A DNA stretch of 43,754 nucleotides from JBCCGR01 sp039029195 (GCA_039029195.1 JBCCGR010000038.1:1-43754); one strand, 5' to 3'; numbered from the stretch's first letter, positions 34,564-43,534 are shown. The notes: generated by a model not told the origin, from the letters alone. Numbers and translations: made by a program.

Positions 34564-35691
34564 GATATTGTGTTGCTTCGGTTTGAAGAAGGGCATCGCC
34601 AAATTAACAGTGCCTGGCGAAAACAGTGTGCGGAACAAACCTCTCAATTTCGAATAGCTGAGGAGGTCGATACCCGACATGTGCTCCGGGCCCTATGATT
34701 AGCAAAGCAAACCAAAGAGATAGGCAACACCAGCTAAACACCAAGTATTTGATTTTTGCGCGACTTGTCTTAGATCGCAAATCTTTTCGTGAAAACCCTC
34801 GACCTCGTCGGCGTCTTTGGATATCCGGCAGTCCTCCTCCTGCCTATCCCGATGGATGCCTTGAATCAGGCATTGAATGGTGTTTATGCGAAGTTTCATG
34901 ACGCGATCGAACTTTCAAACCATCCAACAACATCGCCTACTGGCCTAGAGCTGCTGAATCAAAATGCCGAACCAGCAGCAATCTCTGCGGCTTCCGCAGA
35001 AAGCTTGTCGTTGACACATCAGTCAAGGCTGGAGAATGCGAAGAATTCAAACTATTTTAGCCGATCAGTTCGGAAATGATTCTAGTATTCATCAATTCAG
35101 ATTTGCTAGTCACAATATAATATTGCAGTGACTATTTTCTCAAAACAAGAAATATTGTTATCAATATCGCTTTAACTGATTGCTCTAATGGTACTCATCA
35201 AGCACTGAACGCTGCTGAAGGTAGCATTGTCAAAAAACAAACGACGTTATGTTCTCACAGTTCTGCTGACTCCCTCGATAGTAACTGCAGACCGCTTTGA
35301 ACATCTATTTCCTGTTTCTTATTGCGGGAATTTGTTTTATAAATTCGCGCTATCATTGATGAGCGTGAACTTTACTTGTTTTTGCTATTTGCAATAGGCC
35401 GTAGCCAATTTACCATTTGATATTTTAGCACCACGCCTTAATGCAGGTTTCATTGCTTTTTGTGTACCTCGGACGTGTGTCTGGACTCCAAGTGGCGAGT
35501 CAACGCGGCAACGGACCTAATAAATAATAGTTCTGACATGAGAAACTAAGAGCTTGTACTCCTCTATTTTCTTATACGGTTATGATTGCCAACTCGATAC
35601 TTTAAAATCAAATGTGTGAGAATTCCATTTGTACAACTAGATAGAGCAAAAAACGCAGCCTTTCCTAGCACCATCTATCTTTCCCTCCGGT
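34564..35691. other. AT-rich region without a recognisable gene
   Basis: Between the monooxygenase and the SARP regulator about 1.1 kb carries no gene I can support. A GTG-started 96-codon frame (34789-35079) and an overlapping minus-strand frame (34699-34899) show no family features and no good ribosome site. From about 35080 the base composition turns visibly AT-rich, unlike both flanks, as expected for transferred DNA or a decayed segment. No tRNA, terminator or repeat was found. Confidence 0.5.
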
Positions 35692-37323
35692 CTATTCTGG
35701 ATCTCTAGCTTCCACCAGCCTCGAGTTTCTTATTGTGCTCGCCGGATACTCAGCATTTTGCCTTATCAATCGCATGGAAAAATCTGGCTCGGTAAGTTTT
35801 ATTTGTGCTACCACCTTCTTCGCCATGCCAATGTTTCCGTTGTTAAGATGTAAGGCATATAGGTGACGAAGTGGAGCTCGAAAATCTTTTGTTCTGGACG
35901 CAGCGGCTTCTGCGGTTCGTACAGCAAGATCGTAATCTTCACACAGGATCGCTGCCAAACAATGAAACATTTCTATCCAATGTTGAAATGGGGAGTACGA
36001 GGAAATCGATTTGGCGCGCTCCACAGCCTCCTTCGCTTCGTTGGCTCGACCTTCGCGAAGCAAAGCTATGGACAATGCTATGTGCGCCATCGCGTTGCCT
36101 GGATTGAGAAACAAAGCTCGGCGTGACAACGCCAAACCTTCCCCCGCATCGCATCCCAGAAGCTGGTTCACCACGCTTACAATCGCGAGAATGTTCGCAT
36201 TGTCTGGCTCTTGTGATAGTGCTTCACAAGCATATTGTTCAGAAAGTTTCTTGAAGTTTTCAACGTCAGCGGTCAATCTTTCGGCAACCATGAACTGATA
36301 TAGTAAACTCTGCCAAGCCTTTAACACTGGGTGCCTAATTCTTATCGCAGCAGCGTTCATCAGTGCTTCTGAAGCTCGGAGGTTTGCAGGATCAAAGGTG
36401 AACATTTGAACAATTGCACGCGAGAGAAAAATCTCTGCATCCGCATCGGTCGTGTTGTGGATTCCTGGCAATTTGGGCAATGCACTAATCATCGCACTGG
36501 AAGCGCCATACACGATTTTCAATAATTCAATCTGATCCAAAAGTTCAGGTTCACCGCAATCCACCGTTGCTCTGGCATCCCATATACGCTTCTTTGTATT
36601 CGCCACCTCAAGACGCATTGCGAGACGTGCAACACCGCGTTTGTTGATAACGGAAGTTCTGAGCAAGATTCCTGTTCGGCTGGAACGATGTCGGGGATGC
36701 AATCTCTCAAGTCCACGGCCAATGGACTCTGATACACTTTGATCAACCAAATCCACGATCGACTCGGCCAGATACTGTTCATCCCTATTCAGTCCGCCGT
36801 CAATTCTTGAAATAAACTCAATTCCTCGAGCCGGAAATTCTGATTGATCCTGGTGAGGGTCGGGCGTTCTCTTAGCCTCGTACTCCCGTCTGAATTCCGT
36901 GAGCCATGCCTCAAACTGTTCGTCCTTCACATCCAGACCTTCGAGAATATCTGGATCAGAATGTGTGATATTGTTGCCAAAGAGATCGACCTTAAAGCTA
37001 CCAGGACCAAGCCAGATGTTTGAACGATCAGAACCGATGGCGCTTTCGGTAGAAGAAAGTGATTTTTTTAATGAACTAAGGGCTGTTCGCAGACTTTGCC
37101 CTGCTTCTTTGTCTTCTCGGGTCGACCACAATGTTGCTTCAAGCCATCTTCTGGACCGTTGCTGGCCTGGTGCAGTGAGAAGCAAAACAAGAAGGGCTTT
37201 GTTTTTGGAGTTTTTAATTACGATAGGTCGACCGTTGCGCGTCATTATTGCAAATGTGCCGATGAGCCTCACGAGAAAACTCGGAGAACATTCCTCTCGA
37301 TGTTCTTTTAAATCGGTAGACAA
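35692..37323 (-). CDS. SARP/BTAD-like transcriptional regulator with TPR tail
   Basis: This ~543-aa protein begins with an OmpR-like winged helix of the SARP type (FLVRLIGTFAIMTRNGRPIV, then KNKALLVLLLTAPGQQRSRRWLEATLW and SLRTALSSLKKSL). The C-terminal half contains TPR-like helical repeats, for example NAMAHIALSIALLREGRANE and NILAIVSVVNQLLG. A central segment resembles the CadC/adenylate-cyclase-linked module. No ATG starts the domain; GGGAGG at 37331-37336 is correctly placed for the TTG at 37323. It is divergent from the PAP2/haloperoxidase-like gene and probably controls the cassette. A TPR tail suggests regulation by a protein partner. Confidence 0.83.
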   Translation of the reverse strand: MSTDLKEHREECSPSFLVRLIGTFAIMTRNGRPIVIKNSKNKALLVLLLTAPGQQRSRRWLEATLWSTREDKEAGQSLRTALSSLKKSLSSTESAIGSDRSNIWLGPGSFKVDLFGNNITHSDPDILEGLDVKDEQFEAWLTEFRREYEAKRTPDPHQDQSEFPARGIEFISRIDGGLNRDEQYLAESIVDLVDQSVSESIGRGLERLHPRHRSSRTGILLRTSVINKRGVARLAMRLEVANTKKRIWDARATVDCGEPELLDQIELLKIVYGASSAMISALPKLPGIHNTTDADAEIFLSRAIVQMFTFDPANLRASEALMNAAAIRIRHPVLKAWQSLLYQFMVAERLTADVENFKKLSEQYACEALSQEPDNANILAIVSVVNQLLGCDAGEGLALSRRALFLNPGNAMAHIALSIALLREGRANEAKEAVERAKSISSYSPFQHWIEMFHCLAAILCEDYDLAVRTAEAAASRTKDFRAPLRHLYALHLNNGNIGMAKKVVAQIKLTEPDFSMRLIRQNAEYPASTIRNSRLVEARDPE

Positions 37324-37490
37324 CGCCAACCCTCCCAGACGCGATAGTAATTCATTGAGAGATTGTCTGCAAGCAAAGTCAATATCGTGATTTTATCGTA
37401 AATACGGGGATTAATCGTCGAAACAACTTTGACCACTTGTCACCAATCCCGCACATTGTTTCCTTGTGAATTAATCCGGGAGGAAAGAAA

Positions 37491-38771
37491 ATGACCGCAT
37501 TTAGCCCTCACTCACCGCACAGTCCGCATTCCCCGCACTCACCCCATTCCCCGCATAGCCCTCACAGCCCGCATTCGCCCCACAGTCCACATGGTGGGTC
37601 GACGGTAGGAAGCGGGTCGCTTCTGACGACAGCAGACGGCGTGGTCGGGCATTGGAATGGATCAGTCGACACGGACATATTGAATCGTATCGCCGAACTT
37701 AAGACATACAAACGGCATGACTCCAATTTCGAGATTTTTGAAAGGCTCGATCCAGTTCATCGACAACAAATCATCATGCACGACCTTGCTGTAAAACTAC
37801 GTTCTTCAAGAAGAAAGAATGTCAAAAATGTCAGGGCAACGATGATCAGGGCGACAAATCCTGGTATCCGGAATTTGAGACTTCTCAAAGTAAAACAACC
37901 GAAATTTGCTGACTTTGGTAAGCAATTAGCGTTTGTGAGGTCATATGCCGATCTGCGGAGAGACCGGTTGGCTGAGATCGTGGATCAGCAAGCAAACATC
38001 GTGTCGTATTTTGGACAGAATGGCTTTTTGCACCGAGATCGCACAAAATGGACGTTGGAACTGCTGTCAGGTGTTCAAGGAGCAGTCAGCCAACTCGGCA
38101 TGCCTCTCAAGCACTTTGGGTACTGCCCACGCCCAATGGATTATTCACCCAAGGTGATGCCGGTCATTCAAACACCATCGCATAGTACATTTCCAAGTGG
38201 ACATGCCTGCGAAGCGTTTGCTGTTGCGACCGTGATGGAGTTTTTAACTCGTCGATCACTGCTACCCGTGACCCAGGCGAACCCAAGACCAAAATTGAAT
38301 ATCGCAGAGATAGACAATTTTTTCATGAATCTGAAAAGCTATTCTTCAATGCGAATTGCTGCGCGCATAGCTGAAAACAGAGTGGTCGCTGGCGTTCATT
38401 TTCCGGTAGACAATGCAGCTGGCGCATTGGTCGGTACAATATTGGGACTGTATTTTGTTTGGGCGATGGCAGGTCGCTGGGATCCCAAACCACAGCAATC
38501 AAATTACCAGAATTTGTCGACAATCCCCAAATTTAGAATGTATGGTCCAAATTGGGATAAAGATTTCAATCTGGAAATATTTCAACAAAAATTGATAAGC
38601 GGAAGAAATAACATGAATAAAAGATATTATCGGTATATTATTGATCCGGCATTGACAGAGCTCGGACTTGATCCGCTTCTTCCCGTTGAAAACGCGACAC
38701 CCCTTCTGATAGATTTGTGGAATAAAGCCCGAGCGGAGTGGTATCCAGTAATTGGAACAAAGGGTAAGTAA
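37491..38771 (+). CDS. PAP2 / vanadium-haloperoxidase-like enzyme with N-terminal Pro-His-Ser repeats
   Basis: This 426-aa protein starts with MTAFS and nine Pro-His-Ser repeats (residues 6-32) plus PHG. The catalytic part carries all three PAP2/vanadium-haloperoxidase motifs: KX6RP (K207, R214), PSGH (H238) and RX5HX3D (R297, H303, D307). These residues bind vanadate in haloperoxidases and phosphate in acid phosphatases, so either activity is possible. Its size, soluble look and lack of signal peptide lean toward the haloperoxidase-like group. GGGAGGAAAG precedes the ATG. It is divergent from the SARP regulator and convergent with the subtilase gene. The repeat could bind metal ions. Confidence 0.85.
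   Translation: MTAFSPHSPHSPHSPHSPHSPHSPHSPHSPHSPHGGSTVGSGSLLTTADGVVGHWNGSVDTDILNRIAELKTYKRHDSNFEIFERLDPVHRQQIIMHDLAVKLRSSRRKNVKNVRATMIRATNPGIRNLRLLKVKQPKFADFGKQLAFVRSYADLRRDRLAEIVDQQANIVSYFGQNGFLHRDRTKWTLELLSGVQGAVSQLGMPLKHFGYCPRPMDYSPKVMPVIQTPSHSTFPSGHACEAFAVATVMEFLTRRSLLPVTQANPRPKLNIAEIDNFFMNLKSYSSMRIAARIAENRVVAGVHFPVDNAAGALVGTILGLYFVWAMAGRWDPKPQQSNYQNLSTIPKFRMYGPNWDKDFNLEIFQQKLISGRNNMNKRYYRYIIDPALTELGLDPLLPVENATPLLIDLWNKARAEWYPVIGTKGK
37506..37595 (+). repeat. In-frame 9-nt tandem repeat encoding (Pro-His-Ser)9
   Basis: Nine consecutive units encode Pro-His-Ser and a tenth encodes Pro-His-Gly. The codons vary widely: Ser uses TCA, AGT, TCC, AGC and TCG, and Pro uses CCT, CCG, CCC and CCA. 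The peptide is therefore conserved while the DNA has diverged. Confidence 0.95.
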
Positions 38772-38821
38772 TCTGTTGGAACCAACACCAATTCAGGATC
38801 AAAAATAACGACACCAATTGG

Positions 38822-38839
38822 GGTCGCTACATTGCGACC
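38822..38839. terminator. Possible bidirectional terminator hairpin
   Basis: GGTCGC (38822-38827) and GCGACC (38834-38839) form a 6-bp stem around TACATT between two convergent genes. No long T tract is present, so this is a weak candidate. Confidence 0.4.
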
Positions 38840-38919
38840 TCAGTTATCCGAATAATACCTAATTTTCTCGATGTTTGATCCTTTTCAAAATCGAATGAAA
38901 GTAGCGGAGACCCACAGAG

Positions 38920-41046
38920 TTATCGACGATTGGTGCCTGCTGGTTCCGTCAGGCCCCGCCCTCGCCTTTCCGGCTCCGTTCGGCACTGTTTCCCCGAAGG
39001 CAACAGCGAATCTGCCTCCGCTTCCAGACTTGCAAGAGTGCTTCCGTTCTTCAATTGGGTAAGCAGCCGCCTGGCCACCTGCGGTGCGGCAACGCTTGTT
39101 CCACCTAGGATCGCCGTTGAACCGGAAACCACGCCACTTGCAAGCATACCTGGAAGCCCATGACTTTCCTCACACGGTGCCGATAAGGTTGGTGCGGGAG
39201 AGTTGGACCAATCGGGATGTTCCGACCCTGACGCAGAATATCGAGACATAGGTAGGCAATTGTCGTCGATATGACGCGCATAGGTGCCGCCAACGGCGTA
39301 TATCCCCCTGTCTCCCGGTTCGATAGTAGGCGCAAGCCCCGGCCTTGATTTTTGAGAAACCGTTGCACTGTGGGTTCCCTTTCTGGAGATAGCGCATCCA
39401 GGCATTGGTAGGCTGTAGTTTCGTAGTTCCGGGTCGAATCCGTGAGCGCGTTGCGCGTCAAGATAGGACTGACGGCCATTCGGTCTGAAATTGAACGGTG
39501 TGTCGTCCCGTTGCACCTGAATACTCACTAATGATCGGCCGCTTGTGGAAACCTTCAGTTTCCAGTTTCCAGCGGGTGCGGGCACGGCTTGATATTCGGA
39601 GAAGTGTGTTGGCCGTAGGGCAACGAGGAACGTTGCTCGGCCACCCAAATCATCGGCGACACGATATACCCGCGCCAGAGTGGTGCCATCTCGACAGTAT
39701 TCCTCGATGGTCTTTGGACTGCTTAGATCAAAGGCGATAGCGGTTTCATGCCCTGGCGGCGTTAAGAACAGTTTAGGATGTGCGGATGCTTCGGCGCGAA
39801 TTTCAAGATAGCTTGCCGTTCGATCATCCGGCTGAATTCGCCAATCAAGCTCCACACTCCCGCCAGTTTGCAGTTCTTGTGTCGCGACCAAATTGTCCCG
39901 GAATGCATTGCCGTACGGCAGAACGACACGCATTGGACTTGGCCGGACGCCGGGAATCATTTTGTCAGTCCACAATTGATAACGACGAACTTCTTCACGC
40001 AGAGCCTCTTCCAGAAAACCGGTCCCATCTTTGGGGCCTGCTCCCATACCGAAACTAACGTTGATCACGAGCGGTGCTAAGATGCTACCTGGCGTTCCGA
40101 CTGCGGCCAGCAGGGTTCTAAGCGCGATCCAGCGGACCCCTTGCAGTATTGTGAAGTCAAGGCGCTTTCCAGATGTATCAAGCACCGATTCGGGCGGCAA
40201 TTGCACCGCAAAGATCTGATCTTCACTCCCGGGCTCAATACCATGTGATCTGCCGCAAGCGATCGACATGACGTGAGCGCCATGGCTAACAGCGTGGGTG
40301 CTGGACTTAACGTCAGTCAATTTGTAGATATTGTCTCCAACTTCCCGATACACAGACCGTTCGTCTCGGTTGAGGTACTGTTCTATTTCGCTATTCTCGA
40401 ATATCTGCCCATTAAAAACAGAGTTGTTGGCAGAGGTCGTTTTCAGAGTTTCAAATGACTGAAGCCAAACAGCGGAAATCCGCGATTTCCGATCTGAACC
40501 GACGAACTCCCGGTTGAGATATGGGATTCCGTCGTCGATAACGCCGATAGTGGCTATGGTGCGCGGCGTCGAAGAATCCCCACTGCTGCGAAGGCTAAAA
40601 TTTCTGTGTTCTTTTAGCTCTTGATGCGTGACGAAAATCGCTGGCCCGCGGTGAATCTCAGTGAAGAGTTGCTCCGTCGGATCTGTACTGCCATCTTCCG
40701 CCGCCACGTGGGCGTTGGACCCCTCCAAACGGAGTACGATTGCTCGAACTTCGCCAAGGCTAGCCGTGTCGTTGACAGCTTCGATTCCAACGAGAAAATC
40801 AAGTGACAGTCTCTCCACATTGTCGATCAGAAGCCGGTCGGTCGCTTCATCATTATCGGCCCACTCAATTAGCTTCTCTTTTGTGTTCTTGTAGGTCGCT
40901 GCGCCGGCATCCGCGGTTGGATGGAGTTCAACCAATGTCGGCGAAAACCAATCACCTTCGTTGGCGCCACTTGTCGGAGCAAGCTGTCGCATCTCCCGAT
41001 CCCAGTCGAGATAGGCTTCCAAGGTTGTCCCGGGTAAGGCGGTCAT
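38920..41046 (-). CDS. S8 subtilisin-like serine peptidase, no signal peptide
   Basis: This ~708-aa subtilase has the complete catalytic triad: Asp in ATIGVIDDGIPY, His in SHGAHVMSIACG and Ser in GGTSVAAPQVARRLL near the C-terminus. The segment before the Asp (about 165 residues) is not a recognised inhibitor propeptide. A beta-rich insert lies between His and Ser. The absence of a signal peptide suggests an intracellular protease that acts on a partner in the same cell. ATG 41046 (MTALPG) is chosen because GGAGG lies 8 bases upstream; a GTG at 41061 is in frame. Position between the PAP2-like gene and the envelope genes suggests a cassette component. Confidence 0.9.
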   Translation of the reverse strand: MTALPGTTLEAYLDWDREMRQLAPTSGANEGDWFSPTLVELHPTADAGAATYKNTKEKLIEWADNDEATDRLLIDNVERLSLDFLVGIEAVNDTASLGEVRAIVLRLEGSNAHVAAEDGSTDPTEQLFTEIHRGPAIFVTHQELKEHRNFSLRSSGDSSTPRTIATIGVIDDGIPYLNREFVGSDRKSRISAVWLQSFETLKTTSANNSVFNGQIFENSEIEQYLNRDERSVYREVGDNIYKLTDVKSSTHAVSHGAHVMSIACGRSHGIEPGSEDQIFAVQLPPESVLDTSGKRLDFTILQGVRWIALRTLLAAVGTPGSILAPLVINVSFGMGAGPKDGTGFLEEALREEVRRYQLWTDKMIPGVRPSPMRVVLPYGNAFRDNLVATQELQTGGSVELDWRIQPDDRTASYLEIRAEASAHPKLFLTPPGHETAIAFDLSSPKTIEEYCRDGTTLARVYRVADDLGGRATFLVALRPTHFSEYQAVPAPAGNWKLKVSTSGRSLVSIQVQRDDTPFNFRPNGRQSYLDAQRAHGFDPELRNYSLPMPGCAISRKGTHSATVSQKSRPGLAPTIEPGDRGIYAVGGTYARHIDDNCLPMSRYSASGSEHPDWSNSPAPTLSAPCEESHGLPGMLASGVVSGSTAILGGTSVAAPQVARRLLTQLKNGSTLASLEAEADSLLPSGKQCRTEPERRGRGLTEPAGTNRR

Positions 41047-41131
41047 GATCTGGTCCTCCACTTGATTGGTCTGACAGCACTGTGGCCAACCATCTCAACA
41101 TTTTTAAGTAACCAGATCGAGAATCCAGCTT

Positions 41132-41183
41132 AATTTGCGGTGAATTCACGAATGACACCAGCCAAATCACGGAGAATTTGCGG
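41132..41183. promoter_or_regulatory. Direct repeat AATTTGCGG in the subtilase/86-aa gene divergent region
   Basis: Two identical 9-mers (41132-41140 and 41175-41183) lie 43 bp apart in the region between the divergent subtilase and 86-aa genes. SARP-type regulators bind short direct repeats, so this is a candidate operator. Confidence 0.35.
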
Positions 41184-41229
41184 CCACAACCGATCATGAG
41201 CTCCCAATCATTGTTAGGAAGAGTTCCAG

Positions 41230-41490
41230 ATGGCCTGCGCAGAAACCTTCGTTGTCGACCTGATCCGGAAAGTGACCAACCAATTGAAACCGGCGGTCGG
41301 CGGACGCTGGCAAGAAATAGATCCTAACAAAACTGTAGCGGACTACGCCCCTGATCAGCCAACCCAAAGGGCAATCAAAGCCTGGGTCGTTCTCATTATG
41401 GTTCGCGAGGGGTGCACATTGTGCCCTTGGCCATCGAACTGGGCCGCCATGAAGTTCGTTGATCTTGGCCCCGCCCTCCAAGACTGCTGA
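41230..41490 (+). CDS. Small 86-aa protein of unknown function
   Basis: This frame starts at ATG 41230 seven bases after AGGAAGAG and ends 23 bp before the beta-barrel gene. Codon use is GC-rich at third positions, like its neighbours. The peptide contains PAVGGRWQEIDPNKTVADYA and two Cys in EGCTLCPW. No family is recognised. An overlapping minus-strand frame (41194-41538) is longer but has no ribosome site. I consider the plus frame likelier and probably the first gene of the envelope operon. Confidence 0.5.
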   Translation: MACAETFVVDLIRKVTNQLKPAVGGRWQEIDPNKTVADYAPDQPTQRAIKAWVVLIMVREGCTLCPWPSNWAAMKFVDLGPALQDC

Positions 41491-41513
41491 AAGCAAATCC
41501 TGAAAGTGTTCTG

Positions 41514-42470
41514 ATGTATAAATTTTCACGCAGCTCATATTTGATAGTCGCCACGATCATCACTTGTGTGTTCCTTGCAACGTTTAGTCGGGCGAGTTCC
41601 GAATCAAAGCAATCCTCGTTGGCCGCAAATGGCATACCGGCCGAAAAGAATATGGCGGTGTCGGTTGAATTGCTTTCAAATCGCGTGGAAGCTGCTTTCC
41701 TTTCTGGAACTGTGAATTTCGCAGAACCTTTAACCGAAAGTCGAATTATCGGATCGTTCGGGAAAGGACGAAACCGCAACCCAAAAAGCAACCTCGTGGG
41801 CGCTTTTGATCTGAATCCATTTCTCGATCTTCAGATCGGCGAGAACGGCACCTTTCAGGCGATAGTTGGAAAACTGACCGGCGACGTAATGTTCTCCAAC
41901 GTAAAGCTAGGATTGGCTGATGGTGATGGAGAGCTTGGCCCGCTTCCGCCAATCCATGTATTTCCCATTTCGCTGGGCTTCGAAACAACCCGATTTCTGG
42001 ATAGTTCGTCTGTTCTGGCAGAGGTCGGTTACACGCCTTTCGTGCATCTTGGGGCCATTGGCAGTCGAAATGCGATTTTGGGGACGAACCCGCAATTGGG
42101 CGTGTTCCTGCAGGGCGGCTATAAATTCGACACGGGAAGCGCCACCACCAAGGGTGCTTCACAAGACCAAAGCAGCGAATCCACCGGTGATTATATAATG
42201 CGGGCGAAAGCAGACTTCCAGTTAGCACTGGATGACATTGTGGCATTTTCGTTGTTGCGCACTGAGTTCTCGATGGACCTGATGACGTGGGCAACCGGCT
42301 GGTACGACATTGCACATGATGATTTGTACCACTCGGTTGGCGTGAGGCTGCGCTTCGATCTTCCCGCACAAGATGGAAAACACTTCGATCTGACGTTCGA
42401 GAATGGCTCGGGTGAGCCAAACTTCAACAAGGGATCGCAATTTGGAGCGGCCCTGACCATCACATTTTGA
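41514..42470 (+). CDS. Putative outer-membrane beta-barrel protein
   Basis: This 318-aa protein has an N-terminal signal sequence (SYLIVATIITCVFLATFSRA, cleavage near residue 27). The mature part alternates polar and hydrophobic residues, as in amphipathic beta strands. The last residues, FGAALTITF, end in Phe, the usual C-terminal signature for BAM-inserted outer-membrane proteins. I recognise no named family. It is followed by a small membrane protein and a LysM hydrolase, so an envelope role for this end of the cassette is likely. Confidence 0.75.
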   Translation: MYKFSRSSYLIVATIITCVFLATFSRASSESKQSSLAANGIPAEKNMAVSVELLSNRVEAAFLSGTVNFAEPLTESRIIGSFGKGRNRNPKSNLVGAFDLNPFLDLQIGENGTFQAIVGKLTGDVMFSNVKLGLADGDGELGPLPPIHVFPISLGFETTRFLDSSSVLAEVGYTPFVHLGAIGSRNAILGTNPQLGVFLQGGYKFDTGSATTKGASQDQSSESTGDYIMRAKADFQLALDDIVAFSLLRTEFSMDLMTWATGWYDIAHDDLYHSVGVRLRFDLPAQDGKHFDLTFENGSGEPNFNKGSQFGAALTITF

Positions 42471-42517
42471 TCATCAAAAGCGCAACCAGCATAAGTTCCA
42501 ATTCGAGGAGAAACCGA

Positions 42518-42871
42518 ATGACCGACGGAATTCTTACCAATCTCGTTTTCAACGTATTCCTTGCAGGTGGGGTCTTAGGCGCGCTCGGTCAGTGTGTTCG
42601 GACAACCGTTGGCTTAAAAAAACTGAGGGATCAGTCGGCTGGAAGTACGGCACAGTTCAATTCGAACTTCAGTGCCAGTCGGCTGTTCACGAGCGTTTTC
42701 ATTGGCTTCATCGCCGGTGCGCTGACTGCATTTTTCATGGCTGAACCTGATCTGAGCATAGAAAATCTATCCAAACAGACGCTCATTGGATTCATGGCCG
42801 CAGGCTATGCGGGCGCAGATGTGATCGAAGGATTTGCCAGTCGCATCCGTCCAGGCACACGGCCCGCCTGA
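42518..42871 (+). CDS. Small two-helix membrane protein (holin-like in size and layout)
   Basis: This 117-aa protein starts at ATG 42518 behind GAGGAG. Two hydrophobic segments are visible (about 5-22, LTNLVFNVFLAGGVLGAL; about 55-73, FTSVFIGFIAGALTAFFMA), with a third weak one (TLIGFMAAGYAGADVIEGFA). Size and topology resemble holins and related small pore proteins, and it directly precedes a peptidoglycan-hydrolase gene. No holin family is recognised from sequence, so the call is by analogy. Confidence 0.7.
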   Translation: MTDGILTNLVFNVFLAGGVLGALGQCVRTTVGLKKLRDQSAGSTAQFNSNFSASRLFTSVFIGFIAGALTAFFMAEPDLSIENLSKQTLIGFMAAGYAGADVIEGFASRIRPGTRPA

Positions 42872-42919
42872 ACCGACAAATAATTCAAACACTCGACAAA
42901 CCAGGGAAGGGAGAAACAC

Positions 42920-43534
42920 ATGTCCGGAATACACACAATAGCGAGCGGTCAAACATTGTCTGGTATTGCTTCGATGTACAACGTCAGTCTTGATGAACTT
43001 CTGGCGATTAACAGTCAGATTGACAATGCAAACATCATTTTCGCAGGTCAGACGATAAACGTGCCCGGAAGCGGAAGTTCGGGCTCTGGGACAGGTACAT
43101 CTTCAGCCTCGGATGCCGAAACCCCATGGTTTCAAATCGCCAAAGGTGAACTCGGTACCGATGAAATTCCGGGTGCTAGGCACAATCGTCGAATTCTAGA
43201 GTATCATGCCACGACTACCTTGCACGCAACCACCGACGAGGTTCCATGGTGTTCGTCATTCGTAAACTGGTGCATCGTAAACTCAGGCATTCAGGGTACA
43301 AATAGTGCCGCCGCCCGATCCTGGATGAAATGGGGAAGCCGCCTATCGACACCCACGCGGGGATGCATCGTAGTTTATTCCTCCTCCCGAGGACCGACCA
43401 GCGGTCACGTCGGCTTCTTCGAACGGATCGAAGGATCCCACATCATCACGTTAGGCGGCAATCAAAGTGACTCAGTAAATTACCGTTCCTATCCGGCTTC
43501 TCGGCTGCTCGGCTACCGTTGGCCGTCAAGCTGA
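42920..43534 (+). CDS. LysM peptidoglycan hydrolase (TIGR02594/NlpC-like Cys peptidase or amidase)
   Basis: This 204-aa protein has an N-terminal LysM domain (residues 4-49, HTIASGQTLSGIASMYNVSL ending in INVPG) and a Ser/Gly-rich linker (50-66). The C-terminal cysteine hydrolase domain has C111 (VPWCSSFVNWC) as probable nucleophile and H163 (TSGHVGFFERI), and ends in GGNQSDSVNY, as in TIGR02594-type lytic proteins. No signal peptide precedes LysM, so export would need another route, for example the small membrane protein encoded just upstream. The ATG follows GGAAGGGAG. Endolysin-like in layout. Confidence 0.87.
   Translation: MSGIHTIASGQTLSGIASMYNVSLDELLAINSQIDNANIIFAGQTINVPGSGSSGSGTGTSSASDAETPWFQIAKGELGTDEIPGARHNRRILEYHATTTLHATTDEVPWCSSFVNWCIVNSGIQGTNSAAARSWMKWGSRLSTPTRGCIVVYSSSRGPTSGHVGFFERIEGSHIITLGGNQSDSVNYRSYPASRLLGYRWPSS

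Noticed and set aside
34699..35079. Overlapping short frames on both strands in the AT-rich gap
   Set aside because: No recognisable domain, no convincing ribosome site, and the two frames overlap each other. Left as unsupported.
37506..37595. Tandem 9-nt units considered as CRISPR or satellite DNA
   Set aside because: Units are contiguous without spacers, stay in frame and encode the same tripeptide inside a gene, so this is a coding repeat.
41194..41538. 114-codon minus-strand frame overlapping the 86-aa gene
   Set aside because: It would run into the subtilase promoter and overlap the beta-barrel gene start. The opposite frame has a ribosome site and better context.
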